Source of the DNA: Methylobacterium terrae
GTDB taxonomy: Bacteria; Pseudomonadota; Alphaproteobacteria; Rhizobiales; Beijerinckiaceae
DNA: 64,000 nt
NCBI RefSeq assembly: GCF_003173755.1
Contig: NZ_CP029553.1
Location: forward strand, 4,736,001 to 4,800,000
Direction: 5' to 3'
The translations under genes and the position numbers were made by a program. How positions within the stretch are numbered: the first letter of the stretch is position 1; the number at the start of each line of letters is the position of its first letter. The notes below the pieces were generated by a model. That model saw nothing but the letters and a program-made list of their open reading frames with translations, made no database searches and had not been told where the DNA came from. This document shows positions 8,331-17,998 of this stretch, piece by piece.

Positions 8331-11300
8331 TCACGCCACCTCGGCGACGTGCCCCTCCGCCACCGTCCCGTGCCCGCCATGCTGCTTCAGCGGCCGGCTC
8401 CCGCTGAGCCGGCGCAGCAGCACGTAGAACACCGGCGTCAGGAACAGCCCGAACGCCGTCACCCCGATCATGCCGGAGAACACCGCGACGCCCATGGCGC
8501 GGCGCATCTCCGAGCCGGCCCCCGTCGCGGTGACCAGCGGCAGCACGCCCATGATGAAGGCCATCGAGGTCATCAGGATCGGGCGTAGGCGCAGGCGGCT
8601 CGCCTCGACCGCCGCCTGGACCGGGGTACGGCCGGCAAATTCCAGTTCCCGGGCGAATTCGACGATCAGGATGGCGTTCTTGGCCGAGAGCCCGACGAGG
8701 ACGATCAGGCCGATCTGGGTGAAGACGTTGTTGTCGCCCGACGACAGCCAGACGCCGGTCATCGCCGCCAGCAGGCCCATCGGCACGATCAGGAGGATCG
8801 CCAGCGGCAGGGCGAGGCTCTCGTACTGCGCCGCCAGCACCAGGAAGACCAGCAGCAGGGCGAGCGGGAACACCCAGACGCCCGAGTTGCCGGCGATGAA
8901 TTCCTGGTAGGTGAGGTCGGTCCACTCGAACGAGAAGCCGCGCGGCAGGGTCTCGGCGGCGATCCGCGTCGCCGCGGCTTGCGCCTGGCCGGACGAGTAG
9001 CCGGGGGCGGCGCCCGCGTTGATGTCGGCGGTGAGGAAGCCGTTGTAGCGCATCGCCCGCTCCGGGCCGGCGGTCTGGCGCACCCGCAGGAGCGTCGAGA
9101 GCGGCACCATCTCGCCGGAGCCCGCCCGCACCTTCAGCAGGCCGACATCGTCGGAACGGGCGCGGAACGGCGCGTCGGCCTGGACCCGGACCGAGTAGGT
9201 GCGGCCGAACTTGTTGAAGTCGTTGACGTAGAGCGATCCGAGATAGATCTGCAGCGTGTCGAACACGTCGGTGACCGGGATCTTGAGCTGGCGCGCCTTG
9301 GTCCGGTCGATGTCGGCGAAGAGCTGCGGCACGTTCATCTGGAAGCTCGAGAACAGGCCGGCGAGTTCCGGCGCCTGCGCGGCCTTGGCGAGGAAGGCTT
9401 TCGTCGCGTCGTTCAGCGCCTCGTAGCCGAGGCCGGCCCGGTCCTCGATCTGGAGCTTGAAGCCGCCGATCGTGCCGAGCCCGTTGACCGGCGGCGGCGG
9501 GAACATCGCGATGAAGGCTTCCGGGATGCCTGCGTACTTCTTGTTCAGCGACATCGCGATCGAGGCGCCGTCGAGCCCCGGGCCCTTGCGCTCCTCGAAG
9601 GGCTTCAGGGTCGAGAACACGATCCCCGAATTCGACGAGTTGGTGAAGCCGTTGATCGAGAGCCCCGGGAAGGCCACCGCGCTCTCGACGCCGGGTTCCT
9701 TCAGGGCGATCTCGCTCATACGGCGGATCACCTCCTCGGTCCGGTCGAGGGTGGCGCCGTCGGGCAATTGCGCGAAGCCGACGAGGTACTGCTTGTCCTG
9801 GCCCGGCACGAAGCCGCCGGGGATCTGGCGGAACAGGAGCGCGGTCACCCCGACGAGGACGAGGTAGACCACCATCATCGCGCCCTTTCGCGAGATGACG
9901 CCGCCGACGCCGCGGCCGTAGCCGTCGGACGCCCGTCCGAAGGCGCGGTTGAAGCGGCGGAAGAACCAGCCGAGCAGCCCGTCGAGGACCCGGGTCAGCC
10001 GGTCCTTCGGCGCGTGATGGTCCTTGAGGAGCAGCGCCGAGAGGGCGGGCGACAGGGTCAGCGAGTTGATCGCCGAGATCACCGTCGAGATCGCGATGGT
10101 CAGCGCGAACTGCTTGTAGAACTGGCCGGTCAACCCGCTGATGAAGGCGAGCGGCACGAACACCGCCACCAGCACCAGCGCGATGGCGATGATCGGGCCC
10201 GAGACCTCGCGCATCGCCTGATAGGAGGCGTCCCGCGGCGACAGCCCGGCCTCGATGTTGCGCTCGACGTTCTCCACCACGACGATCGCGTCGTCGACCA
10301 CGATGCCGATGGCGAGCACGAGGCCGAACAGGCTGAGCGCGTTGATCGAGAAGCCGAAGGCGTGCATCACCGCGAAGGTGCCGACGATCGAGACCGGCAC
10401 GGCGAGAAGCGGGATGATCGAGGCCCGCCAGGTCTGCAGGAACAGGATCACCACCAGCACCACGAGGGCGACCGCCTCGAGCAGGGTGTGGATCACCGCC
10501 TCGATCGAGGCGCGCACGAACTGGGTCGGGTCGTAGACGATCTGGTAATCGACCCCCTCGGGCATATTCGCCTTGATCTCCGCCATGGTCCGGCGGACCG
10601 CATCGGAGATCTGGATCGCGTTCGAGCCGGGCGATTGCGAGATGGGAAGCGCCACCGCCGACTTGTTGTCGAGGAGCGAGCGGAGCGCGTAGTCCGCGGC
10701 GCCGAGCTCGATCCGGGCGATGTCGCGCAGGCGCGTGATCTCGCCGTTCTCGCCGGTCTTGACCACGATGTCGCCGAACTGCTCCTCGCTGGTGAGGCGC
10801 CCTTCCGCGTTGAGCGAGAGCTGCAGGTCGAGGCCGGGGATGGCCGGCGAGGCACCGATGGTGCCGGCCGCCGCCTCGACGTTCTGGGCCTGGATCTCCC
10901 GCACCACGTCGCCGGCCGACAGGCCGTGCTCGGCGGCCCTTTGCGGGTCGAGCCAGATCCGCATCGCGTAGTCGCCCGAGCCGAAGAGCTGCACCTGGCC
11001 GACGCCGTCCAGGCGCGCGAGCCGGTCCTTGATGTTGAGCACCGCGTAGTTGCGCAGGTACGTCATGTCGTACCGGCCGTTCGGCGAGACGAGGTGGACC
11101 ACCATCGTCAGGTCGGGCGAGGACTTCACCGTGACGATGCCGAGCTGGCGCACGATCGCCGGCAGGCGCGGCTCGGCCTGCGAGACCCGGTTCTGGACCA
11201 GCTGCTGCGCCTTGTCGGGATCGGTGCCGAGCCGGAACGTCACGGTCAGCGTCATGATGCCGTCCGTCGTCGCCTGGCTCGACATGTAGAGCATGCCCTC

Positions 11301-11522
11301 GACGCCGTTAATCTGCTCCTCGATCGGCGTCGCCACGGTCTCGGCGATGACCTTGGGGTTGGCGCCCGGGAAGGTCGCCCGCACCACCACGGAGGGCGGC
11401 ACCACGTCCGGGTACTCGGAGATCGGCATCGCGAACAGCGACAGCAACCCGCCGATGAAGATGAGCACCGAGAGCACGCCCGCGAAGATCGGGCGGTCGA
11501 TGAAGAACTTGGAGAGGTTCAT
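8331..11522 (-). CDS. RND efflux pump inner-membrane transporter, MexF/OqxB-like HAE1 family
   Basis: A 1063-residue proton-driven drug exporter of typical length. The N-terminus MNLSKFFIDRPIFAGVLSVL opens the first membrane helix. Porter-domain text such as GVGQVQLFGSGDYAMRIWLD resembles MexF/OqxB more than AcrB. The proton-relay residues are present: the paired Asp in GIVVDDAIVVVENVERN and the Lys in GLSAKNAILIVEFARE. It should form a trimer that works with the adaptor encoded upstream at 11992-13260. No outer-membrane channel gene is in the window, so a separately encoded partner is needed. The exported compounds cannot be predicted. Confidence 0.93.
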   Translation of the reverse strand: MNLSKFFIDRPIFAGVLSVLIFIGGLLSLFAMPISEYPDVVPPSVVVRATFPGANPKVIAETVATPIEEQINGVEGMLYMSSQATTDGIMTLTVTFRLGTDPDKAQQLVQNRVSQAEPRLPAIVRQLGIVTVKSSPDLTMVVHLVSPNGRYDMTYLRNYAVLNIKDRLARLDGVGQVQLFGSGDYAMRIWLDPQRAAEHGLSAGDVVREIQAQNVEAAAGTIGASPAIPGLDLQLSLNAEGRLTSEEQFGDIVVKTGENGEITRLRDIARIELGAADYALRSLLDNKSAVALPISQSPGSNAIQISDAVRRTMAEIKANMPEGVDYQIVYDPTQFVRASIEAVIHTLLEAVALVVLVVILFLQTWRASIIPLLAVPVSIVGTFAVMHAFGFSINALSLFGLVLAIGIVVDDAIVVVENVERNIEAGLSPRDASYQAMREVSGPIIAIALVLVAVFVPLAFISGLTGQFYKQFALTIAISTVISAINSLTLSPALSALLLKDHHAPKDRLTRVLDGLLGWFFRRFNRAFGRASDGYGRGVGGVISRKGAMMVVYLVLVGVTALLFRQIPGGFVPGQDKQYLVGFAQLPDGATLDRTEEVIRRMSEIALKEPGVESAVAFPGLSINGFTNSSNSGIVFSTLKPFEERKGPGLDGASIAMSLNKKYAGIPEAFIAMFPPPPVNGLGTIGGFKLQIEDRAGLGYEALNDATKAFLAKAAQAPELAGLFSSFQMNVPQLFADIDRTKARQLKIPVTDVFDTLQIYLGSLYVNDFNKFGRTYSVRVQADAPFRARSDDVGLLKVRAGSGEMVPLSTLLRVRQTAGPERAMRYNGFLTADINAGAAPGYSSGQAQAAATRIAAETLPRGFSFEWTDLTYQEFIAGNSGVWVFPLALLLVFLVLAAQYESLALPLAILLIVPMGLLAAMTGVWLSSGDNNVFTQIGLIVLVGLSAKNAILIVEFARELEFAGRTPVQAAVEASRLRLRPILMTSMAFIMGVLPLVTATGAGSEMRRAMGVAVFSGMIGVTAFGLFLTPVFYVLLRRLSGSRPLKQHGGHGTVAEGHVAEVA

Positions 11523-11598
11523 GCCGCCCTCCGGGGGCGAGAGGGATCCTGAAGGCGGTTGCCGCCTCGAATGTCAGGATAAGAGAATGTCGCGGGAT

Positions 11599-11761
11599 CC
11601 CCTCTCCCGTGTGGGAGAGGGGTAGGGGCGATCAAAGATCGCGCGAGGGTGATACGGTTCAGGATCGAGCACTGATCGGGGTGCCGGGACCGGGACAGTC
11701 CGAATTTTACTCGGAGGCGTAGCACCCTCACCCCTGTCCCCTCTTGCGAATGGGAGAGGGG
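11599..11761. repeat. Intergenic palindromic element, family A copy 3 (right end degenerate)
   Basis: A 163-bp family A copy between the adaptor and transporter genes. The left hairpin is intact. The right one has changed to CCCCTCTTGCGAATGGGAGAGGGG, with mismatched centre bases. Its presence inside a transcription unit suggests it does not fully stop transcription. Confidence 0.75.
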
Positions 11762-11805
11762 AACTGAGATCTATTTTCAAACGCTGCGGGACATGTAACC
11801 CGCTC

Positions 11806-11944
11806 TGTCATCCCGGGGCCGCGCTGCGGAACCCGGGATCCATGACCGCCGACGATCCCGGACGAGGCGGGACGCCGATCGCCGTATTCTCCAGCGCCAG
11901 CGGTCATGGATCCCGGGTTCTCGCCGAGGCTCGCCCCGGGACGA
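11806..11944. repeat. Second intergenic inverted repeat, family D
   Basis: A 139-bp palindrome-like element next to A3. The left arm carries GTCATCCCGGGGC and AACCCGGGATCCATGACCGC. The right arm carries GCGGTCATGGATCCCGGGTT and GCCCCGGGACGAC. The centre is about 50 bp. With A3 it fills the roughly 470-bp gap between the adaptor and transporter genes, which contains no gene. Confidence 0.7.
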
Positions 11945-11991
11945 CGGGGAGAGGTGTCGGCCGATGGCCCGAAGGCGATCCGCCCACCTCC

Positions 11992-13260
11992 TCACCTTTG
12001 CGCCAGCTTCCCGGTCCCCATCCCCTTGCCCGTCCCCGGCTCCTGCATCGGCCGCGCGCCCATCGTCACCGGGGAGGGGCTGACGAGGCTGCCCGGGCGC
12101 ACCCGCTGCAGGCCGTTGACGACGATCCGCTCACCCCCCGACAGGCCCGAGGTGACGATGCGCAGGCCCTCGACCGCCCGGCCGAGGGTGACGGTCCGGA
12201 ACTCGGCCCGGCTGTCGGCGCCGACCACCAGCACGAAGCGCTTGTCCTGGTCGGTGCCGACCGCCCGCTCGTCGACGAGGAGCAGCCGCTCGGGCGCCGC
12301 CTGGCCGAGGCGCATCCGCGCGAACTGGCCCGGGATCAGGTGCCCGTCGGCATTGGCGAAGGTGGCGCGCACCCGCACCGTGCCGCTGCGGGCATCGACC
12401 TTGTTGTCGATGAACTGGAGGTGTCCTCGCGCCCGCTCGCCGTCGGCGGTCGCCATCTCGACCGGGATGCGGTCGAGCTTGCCGCGCCGGCCGGACGGGT
12501 CGGCGATGGCGGCGAGCGCCTTCAGCACCACCGTCTCGTCGGCGTCGAAGCTCGCGTAGATCGGATCGACCGAGACCAGCGTCGTCAGCACGGCGGCGCC
12601 CGCCCCGGTCGCCACGAGGTTGCCCGGGGTGATCTCCCGGCGCCCGACCCGGCCGCTCACCGCGGCCCGGACTTCCGTGTAGTCGAGGTTGAGGCGCGCC
12701 GCCGCCAGCGCCGCCTTCGCGGCGTCGAGGTTGGCCTTGGCCTCCTTGAAGGCGTTCGCCCGCACGTCGAGGTCGCGCGCCGTGACGATGCGCTGGTCCG
12801 ACAGGCGCTGCCCGCGCTCGTAATCGCTGGCCGTCAGCGCCAGCCGCGCCTCGGCGCCCGCCACCTGGGCCTCCAGGCGCTGGACCTCGGCCGCGTAGGG
12901 GGCGGGGTCGATCGTCACCAGGAGGTCGCCGGCCTTCACGAGGTCGCCCTCCGAGAAGTGCGTCGCCTGCACGGCGCCGCCGACCCGGGCCCGCACGTCG
13001 ATGCGCTCGACCGCCTCGAGCCGGCCCGAGAACTCGTCGAACAGGACCACGTCGCGCGGCTCGATCGCGGCGACCGGTACCGGGACCGCCTGCTCGACCG
13101 GTGGCGTCGCGGCGACGGCCTGACCCGGGGACAGGCGCGGCAGCGGCAGGTAAGGGTAGGACACTCCGGCCAGGAGCGCGACGGCGAGGCCGGCCGCGGC
13201 GAGGCGGGGGAGGCGGGACGGGACGACAGCAGGATCGGAATTCACGACCGGCTCCGACAT
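11992..13260 (-). CDS. RND efflux periplasmic adaptor, MexE-like
   Basis: A 422-residue membrane-fusion protein. It has one N-terminal membrane segment (residues about 18-40), then the lipoyl half FDEFSGRLEAVERIDVRARV, a coiled-coil hairpin (LEAQVAGAEARLALTASDYE onward), the second lipoyl half AAVSGRVGRREITPGNLVAT, and a beta-barrel with YASFDADETVVLKAL. No lipobox Cys is seen, so it is anchored by its membrane helix. It precedes the RND transporter gene; the 470-bp gap with two repeats is unusual for a pump operon. It is divergent from the TetR gene, and a palindrome overlaps its leader. Confidence 0.92.
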   Translation of the reverse strand: MSEPVVNSDPAVVPSRLPRLAAAGLAVALLAGVSYPYLPLPRLSPGQAVAATPPVEQAVPVPVAAIEPRDVVLFDEFSGRLEAVERIDVRARVGGAVQATHFSEGDLVKAGDLLVTIDPAPYAAEVQRLEAQVAGAEARLALTASDYERGQRLSDQRIVTARDLDVRANAFKEAKANLDAAKAALAAARLNLDYTEVRAAVSGRVGRREITPGNLVATGAGAAVLTTLVSVDPIYASFDADETVVLKALAAIADPSGRRGKLDRIPVEMATADGERARGHLQFIDNKVDARSGTVRVRATFANADGHLIPGQFARMRLGQAAPERLLLVDERAVGTDQDKRFVLVVGADSRAEFRTVTLGRAVEGLRIVTSGLSGGERIVVNGLQRVRPGSLVSPSPVTMGARPMQEPGTGKGMGTGKLAQR

Positions 13261-13261
13261 C

Positions 13262-13277
13262 TGTAAGGTGCGTTACA
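13262..13277. promoter_or_regulatory. Candidate TetR operator, TGTAA-N6-TTACA
   Basis: An imperfect 16-bp palindrome directly before the adaptor ATG and 71 bp from the TetR start. On the minus strand a TTGACG hexamer (complement of 13299-13304) sits so that the palindrome would cover the -10/start area of the adaptor promoter. The position fits a repressor site. Whether this TetR protein binds it is inference. Confidence 0.45.
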
Positions 13278-13348
13278 CATGTCGGCGTGGACGCCGGCCG
13301 TCAAGTGACTTATCTACCACTCGATACAAAAGTTGGAGCCAGCGGACA

Positions 13349-13963
13349 ATGGTGATGGGGCGCCCCCGGTCCTTCTGCACGGACAAGGCCCTCGACGAGG
13401 CGATGGAGGTGTTCTGGCGCCACGGCTACGACGGGGCGACGCTCGCGATGCTGACCAAGGCGATGGGCATCAAACCGCCGAGCCTCTACGCCGCCTTCGG
13501 CAGCAAGGAGGGGCTCCTGAAGGCCGCCCTCGACCGCTACGCCGAGCGCCGCTCCGAGCACATGCGCTACGTGCTTGCCGGCGCGACCGCCCGCGACGTC
13601 GCCGAGCGCTTCCTGTCGAGCATCGCCGAGAGCCACACCGACCCGGCGAACCCGCCGGGCTGCCTGCTCGTCCAGGGCGGGCTCGCCTGCGGCGCCGGCT
13701 CGGAGAACATCCCGTTCGAGCTCGCCGCCCGCCGCGCCCAGGGCGAGGCCGAATTGCGCGAGCGCTTCGCGCAGGCGCGGGCCGAGGGCGACCTGGCGGC
13801 GGACAGCGACCCGGCGACGCTCGCCCGCTTCCTCTCGACGGTCGCCTCCGGGATGGGGGTGCTGGCCTCCTCCGGCGCCGACCGGGAGGCGTTGCGGGAG
13901 GTGGCGCGGGTGTCGCTCGGGGCGTTTCCGCCGAGCCGCGTCGCGGCCGACGGGGCGGGCTGA
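13349..13963 (+). CDS. TetR-family regulator, likely repressor of the RND pump
   Basis: A 204-residue protein. Residues about 8-55 form the TetR helix-turn-helix: MGRPRSFCTDKALDEAMEVF, then GYDGATLAMLTKAMGI and KPPSLYAAFGSKEGL. The C-terminal ligand domain has NPPGCLLVQGGLACG, common in one AcrR-like branch. Translation may begin at the ATG at 13349 or the ATG two codons later. It is divergent from the adaptor gene, the usual layout for local control of a pump. The inducer is unknown. Confidence 0.9.
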   Translation: MVMGRPRSFCTDKALDEAMEVFWRHGYDGATLAMLTKAMGIKPPSLYAAFGSKEGLLKAALDRYAERRSEHMRYVLAGATARDVAERFLSSIAESHTDPANPPGCLLVQGGLACGAGSENIPFELAARRAQGEAELRERFAQARAEGDLAADSDPATLARFLSTVASGMGVLASSGADREALREVARVSLGAFPPSRVAADGAG

Positions 13964-14270
13964 CGGGACCGAGGCGCGACGGGCGCCTTCGCGTGCGGAG
14001 CGCCCGCCGGCGTGTCGCCGGGAGCCCGCCTGAGAATCTCGGCCATCGCGACGGGTTCGCGGCGATCGTCAGTGGTATTCGTGCGCGGAACGGTTGCGGT
14101 GGTGGGATTCTCGCCGGAGCGCCGGGTCATATCCGTCACCTAACGTCGGGACGGACTGATTGGGATTTTACTGAAAATTATCGCGATCCCGGTCCTGTGC
14201 CGGCGACGGGGCCTTCGCCCCACCCCCGAGCCTTCTACGGCAAGCAGCGCGTCGCGAGCTGGATCCCTTG

Positions 14271-16439
14271 ATGTCGTCCCTGTCCAAGCTGGCCGTCAGG
14301 CTGCCCTCGACCATCGTCGGCCTCGCGCTCGTCAGCGCGACCGTGATGGGCGGCCTGAGCTGGTACTCCGCCAGGAGCAGCCTCGTCTCCTCCGTCCAGG
14401 ACACGCTGCGGCTCGCCGCGACGGCGACCGGCCACGGCGTCGCCCTCGTGGCCGACCGGGCCCAGGCGGATTTCGCCGCCGCCGCCGGCCACCCGCAGGT
14501 GGCCTCGAACTTCACCGACCTCGTCGAGACCCTCGATCCGGGCAAGCCGGATTACGCCGGGATCCTCGCCGCCTTCCGGGCCCCGGCGGGCATCGAGGCG
14601 CGGCTCGCCTTCGACGGCGCGACGACGAACACGATGTACGGCCGCCGGCACGTCAAGGTGCAGGAGGTGGCCCGCAAGCTCCTGAGCCAGCCCGGCTACG
14701 CCGACCTGCTGTTCCTCGATCTCGACGGGCGGGTCGTCTACACGGCGACGAAGGGCGACGACTTCGCGATCTCGGTGACCGACGCGCCCTTGCGCGAGAC
14801 CGGGCTCGCCCGGCTGTTCGAGCGGATGAAGGCGGCGGGGCCCGACGCGGTCTCGTTCGCGGACTTCGCCGCCTACCCGGTCGGAGGGGGCCCGGCGGCC
14901 TTCATCGGCAAGGCGATGAGCCGGCGCGCCAACGTCGCCATGGGTACCGCGCAGGCCGTGGAGCGGGCGGGCTACGTCGTGATGCGGCTCGCGCCCACGC
15001 TGTTCGACCTCACCCTGTCCCAGCGCGCCGGCCTCGGCGAGACCGGCGAGACCCTCGCGGTCGGCCCCGACGGGCGGCTGCGGGCCAAACCGCCCCTCGC
15101 CTCGCCCCTCGCGCCGGGCGTAGCGGCCGGGGCGCCGGCGAGCGATCTCGGCCTCACCCCGGACCTGGTCGCGGCCGGAACGCCGTTCACCTACGAGACG
15201 CCCGGAGGCCGCCGCCTGGCGGTGAGCGCCGCCGTGCCGGTGCTCGGCGCCCGCTGGACGATGGTGGCGGAGCAGTCCGAGGCCGAGGCGCTCCGGGCGG
15301 TGGACGCCCTGTCGCGGATGCTGGTGCTGATCGGCCTTTGCGTCCTCGTCGCGACGGCGCTCCTCGGCCTCGCGATGTCGCGGGCGATCGTGCGTCCGCT
15401 CGCCGCGCTCACCGGGGCGCTGACGGCGCTCGCCGCCCGCCGGGCCCTGGACGCGGTGCCGGGGGGCCGGCGCCGCGACGAGATCGGCGACATCGCCCGG
15501 GCCGTGGTGATGATCCGCGACGTCTCGCTCGAGGAGGCGGCCGAGCAGCTGCGCACCACCGAGGCGGCGCGCCTGCGCGAGGAGGAGGCCCGGCGCCACC
15601 TGCTGCGCGACCTCGCCGACCGGTTCGAGGTCTCCGTCGGCGCCATCGTCGCCCGCGTGTCGGGTGCGGCCGAGGGGCTGACCGGGGCCTCCGGGGCCGT
15701 CACCCGGGCGGTCGAGGGGACGTCGACCCGCTCGGTCGGCGTCGCGGCCGTCGCCCGGCAGACCAGCGGCAATGTCGGCGCCGTCGCGGCGGCGGCCGAG
15801 GAGCTCGGCGCGACCGTGGCGGAGATCGGCCGCCAGGTCGTGCAGGCCGCCGGCATGTCGGCCGAGGCGGTGGCGCAGGCGCGCCAGGCCGGCGGCACGA
15901 TGGCCGATCTCTCCGCCGCCGCCGCCCGCATCGGCGACGTCGTCGGCCTCGTGTCGCAGATCGCCTCCCAGACCAACCTGCTCGCGCTCAACGCGACGAT
16001 CGAGGCGGCGCGGGCCGGCGAGGCGGGGCGCGGCTTCGCGGTCGTCGCGGCGGAAGTCAAGGAGCTCGCCGGCCAGACCGCGCGGGCCACCGACGAGATC
16101 GGCCGCCACGTCGCGGCGATCCAGTCGACCAGCCGGGGAGCCGGGGAGGCGATCGCCGGCGTGACCGTCCAGATCGAGGCGATGAGCCAGGTCGCGACCG
16201 GCATCGCCTCGGCGATCGAGGAGCAGGGCGCGATGACCCACGAGATCGTGCGCCAGATGGCCGAGGCGACCGACGGCACCGCCGCGATGACGCGCGACAT
16301 CGCCGAGGTCGCCGAGGCCGCGGGCGTCGCGGGCCGGGCGGCGGGCGAAGTGGCGCAGGCCTCCGAGGACCTGTCGGACGAGTGCGCCCACCTGCGCCGC
16401 GAGGTCGACGGCTTCCTCACCAGCGTCCGCGCCGCCTGA
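14271..16439 (+). CDS. Methyl-accepting chemotaxis protein (transmembrane chemoreceptor)
   Basis: A 722-residue chemoreceptor. The first membrane segment is at about residues 13-33 ([20 protein letters not shown]). A large periplasmic sensor domain spans about 35-345, and the second membrane segment is at about 349-369 ([20 protein letters not shown]). A HAMP linker and the cytoplasmic coiled-coil follow. The signalling hairpin tip is intact near residue 561 ([20 protein letters not shown], then [17 protein letters not shown]). The sensor has the spacing of a double-Cache-like domain, but I cannot assign its ligand. A TTG directly before the ATG is an alternative start. No other chemotaxis gene is nearby. 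Confidence 0.93.
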   Translation: MSSLSKLAVRLPSTIVGLALVSATVMGGLSWYSARSSLVSSVQDTLRLAATATGHGVALVADRAQADFAAAAGHPQVASNFTDLVETLDPGKPDYAGILAAFRAPAGIEARLAFDGATTNTMYGRRHVKVQEVARKLLSQPGYADLLFLDLDGRVVYTATKGDDFAISVTDAPLRETGLARLFERMKAAGPDAVSFADFAAYPVGGGPAAFIGKAMSRRANVAMGTAQAVERAGYVVMRLAPTLFDLTLSQRAGLGETGETLAVGPDGRLRAKPPLASPLAPGVAAGAPASDLGLTPDLVAAGTPFTYETPGGRRLAVSAAVPVLGARWTMVAEQSEAEALRAVDALSRMLVLIGLCVLVATALLGLAMSRAIVRPLAALTGALTALAARRALDAVPGGRRRDEIGDIARAVVMIRDVSLEEAAEQLRTTEAARLREEEARRHLLRDLADRFEVSVGAIVARVSGAAEGLTGASGAVTRAVEGTSTRSVGVAAVARQTSGNVGAVAAAAEELGATVAEIGRQVVQAAGMSAEAVAQARQAGGTMADLSAAAARIGDVVGLVSQIASQTNLLALNATIEAARAGEAGRGFAVVAAEVKELAGQTARATDEIGRHVAAIQSTSRGAGEAIAGVTVQIEAMSQVATGIASAIEEQGAMTHEIVRQMAEATDGTAAMTRDIAEVAEAAGVAGRAAGEVAQASEDLSDECAHLRREVDGFLTSVRAA

Positions 16440-16604
16440 GGCGTCCGGTGCGCCCGGGAACGGGCGCGCCGTCATGCGTAAGCCCGGACCGTTCGCAGTC
16501 GCGACATCCGCCGGATCGATACGGGCGGCGGCTCGCCCCAGGGACCCCGCGGCCACGGCCGCCGCCCCGAGGCGGGATGCGCCTCCAAGCCCGTTCCGGG
16601 CACC

Positions 16605-16715
16605 TGACACGAATTCCGGAAGATGACTTCCGGAATTCGTATCACCGGCCGGCGCGGCGCCTAAGCGAAGCCGATTTCTGCATCGCGAAGCGATCAATCG
16701 GAAATCGTATGACCG
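16605..16715 (+). repeat. Dispersed repeat, family E copy 1, with a 14-bp-arm hairpin
   Basis: About 110 bp that recurs in inverted orientation at 31538-31650. It contains a perfect hairpin (arms ACGAATTCCGGAAG / CTTCCGGAATTCGT at 16609-16640, ATGA loop), then GGCGCGGCGCCTAAGCGAAG, then the segment GCATCGCGAAGCGATCAATC. The rest of the 420-bp gap between the chemoreceptor and the next gene shows no gene. Confidence 0.8.
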
Positions 16716-16860
16716 GTCCGTATCCGTCGCTCGGGGGCGGCGCGACACGAGAAGGGCCGGGGTTTCCGCAATCGGGCTCATCGATCCTTCATCGGTCGTC
16801 GCTAAAGACCTTGGGTAAGATGACGTCGTGAGCTGCGGCGAGGGTGAGGTGTCTGCCATT

Positions 16861-17928
16861 ATGACCATCTTCGACTGGTTGACCGAAGTGCTGCGCCGCA
16901 CCGAGCCGTCCGGCCCGGGACGCCTGCCCTCCGATGAGAGGATCGCCTTCTACCGGGACTACGTGCATAACAGCGTCGTGCTGGCAGCCGCCGCGCAGCC
17001 CGAGGACCCGCTTCCGGGTTTGTCGTGGCAATACTTTCGCGAAGACGTGCGGCACGAGGCGCGCGCCGCGCGGATCGCCATGCGCGACGGGACCTTCGGG
17101 ACGTTCTTCGACACGATCCGGCTCCTGCCGCCGATCGCGATCGTCCGCCTGATGGCGGCGCGCTCCGTCTACTTCCCGACACCCGAGAACGACGGTGCCG
17201 TCGACGATCTCTTGGCTTACCTCGATGCTGCTACGGTCCGACTCATGCGACAGCGGCGCAACGCCGTCCTCGCCCAGCAGGCGGCCGAGGCGAAGCGGGT
17301 CGAGTCTGAAGCGCCGGCCCGCGCGCGGGAGGAGGCCCTGTGGGCCGAGTACCGGGCGTGCCCCTTCGCCCGGCTGAGCACTGAGCCCGCCGAGTTCCTC
17401 CGCTGGATCAAGCTCCAGACGCCGGATACCTGGAACGTCGTCGTCGACCGGTGGGACTATAACGGCATCGGCCGCGAGGACGTCATCGCGTGGATCCTCG
17501 ACCAGCCGGATTGCGACCTCGCCACCGCGGCCCAGTTTTTCTTCATCGCCGCCATGGACCTAGGCGATAGCGAGCCCGAGACGCTCAGCCCGCTCTACCG
17601 CAACTCGTGGGAGCTGATGGCGCGCGTCGGGCACAACTGGCAGCGTGGGCATTATCGGCGCAACGACTTGCGGCTCTCCTCGGTCGTTCCGTCCGAGATC
17701 GCGCTCTACGACGAGATCGTCGCCCGCCGGGAGGCCGAGGGCCGCCCGTTCCCGTGGCGCGTTCCGGGCCCGGGCGAGCGCCGGTTCGGCGTCCGGGAGC
17801 CGGATTCCGACTATCTCTACGAGCACGGCCACCTGTGGATCGGCTTCAGCACGTGGAAGCGCGGCCGCGAGGCCCGGGGCTGCGGAGTGGATTTCCCCCG
17901 TTGCTGCAACGCCTCGCCCGCGGACTGA
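16861..17928 (+). CDS. DUF4274-like protein of unknown function
   Basis: A 355-residue cytoplasmic protein. The middle (about residues 195-240) reads DTWNVVVDRWDYNGIGREDV, then AWILDQPDCDLATAAQFFFI, which resembles the DUF4274 pattern of a Trp-rich segment followed by a PDCDxATA helix. A charged helical stretch (AVLAQQAAEAKRVESEAPAR) lies before it. The C-terminal 100 residues are rich in Tyr and Trp. DUF4274 proteins occur near polymorphic toxins in some genomes, but nothing around this gene supports that here. The ATG at 16861 has a GAGG sequence 9 bp upstream; a GTG at 16828 is the alternative. Confidence 0.65.
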   Translation: MTIFDWLTEVLRRTEPSGPGRLPSDERIAFYRDYVHNSVVLAAAAQPEDPLPGLSWQYFREDVRHEARAARIAMRDGTFGTFFDTIRLLPPIAIVRLMAARSVYFPTPENDGAVDDLLAYLDAATVRLMRQRRNAVLAQQAAEAKRVESEAPARAREEALWAEYRACPFARLSTEPAEFLRWIKLQTPDTWNVVVDRWDYNGIGREDVIAWILDQPDCDLATAAQFFFIAAMDLGDSEPETLSPLYRNSWELMARVGHNWQRGHYRRNDLRLSSVVPSEIALYDEIVARREAEGRPFPWRVPGPGERRFGVREPDSDYLYEHGHLWIGFSTWKRGREARGCGVDFPRCCNASPAD

Positions 17929-17998
17929 CGGAGGGGCGCGGGATCGCGGCGGATCGTCGGGCCGGCGGTCGCGGCAGACGACCGCCGACCGCTTCTTG

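Noticed and set aside
8979..11552. Long plus-strand frame opposite the RND transporter
   Set aside because: It is a mirror frame of a clear 1063-residue RND protein, with no family motif and biased Asp/Arg/His composition.
13964..14270. Gap of about 300 bp before the chemoreceptor gene
   Set aside because: Apart from a slightly AT-rich stretch near 14160 that could be its promoter, I see no gene, repeat or RNA there.
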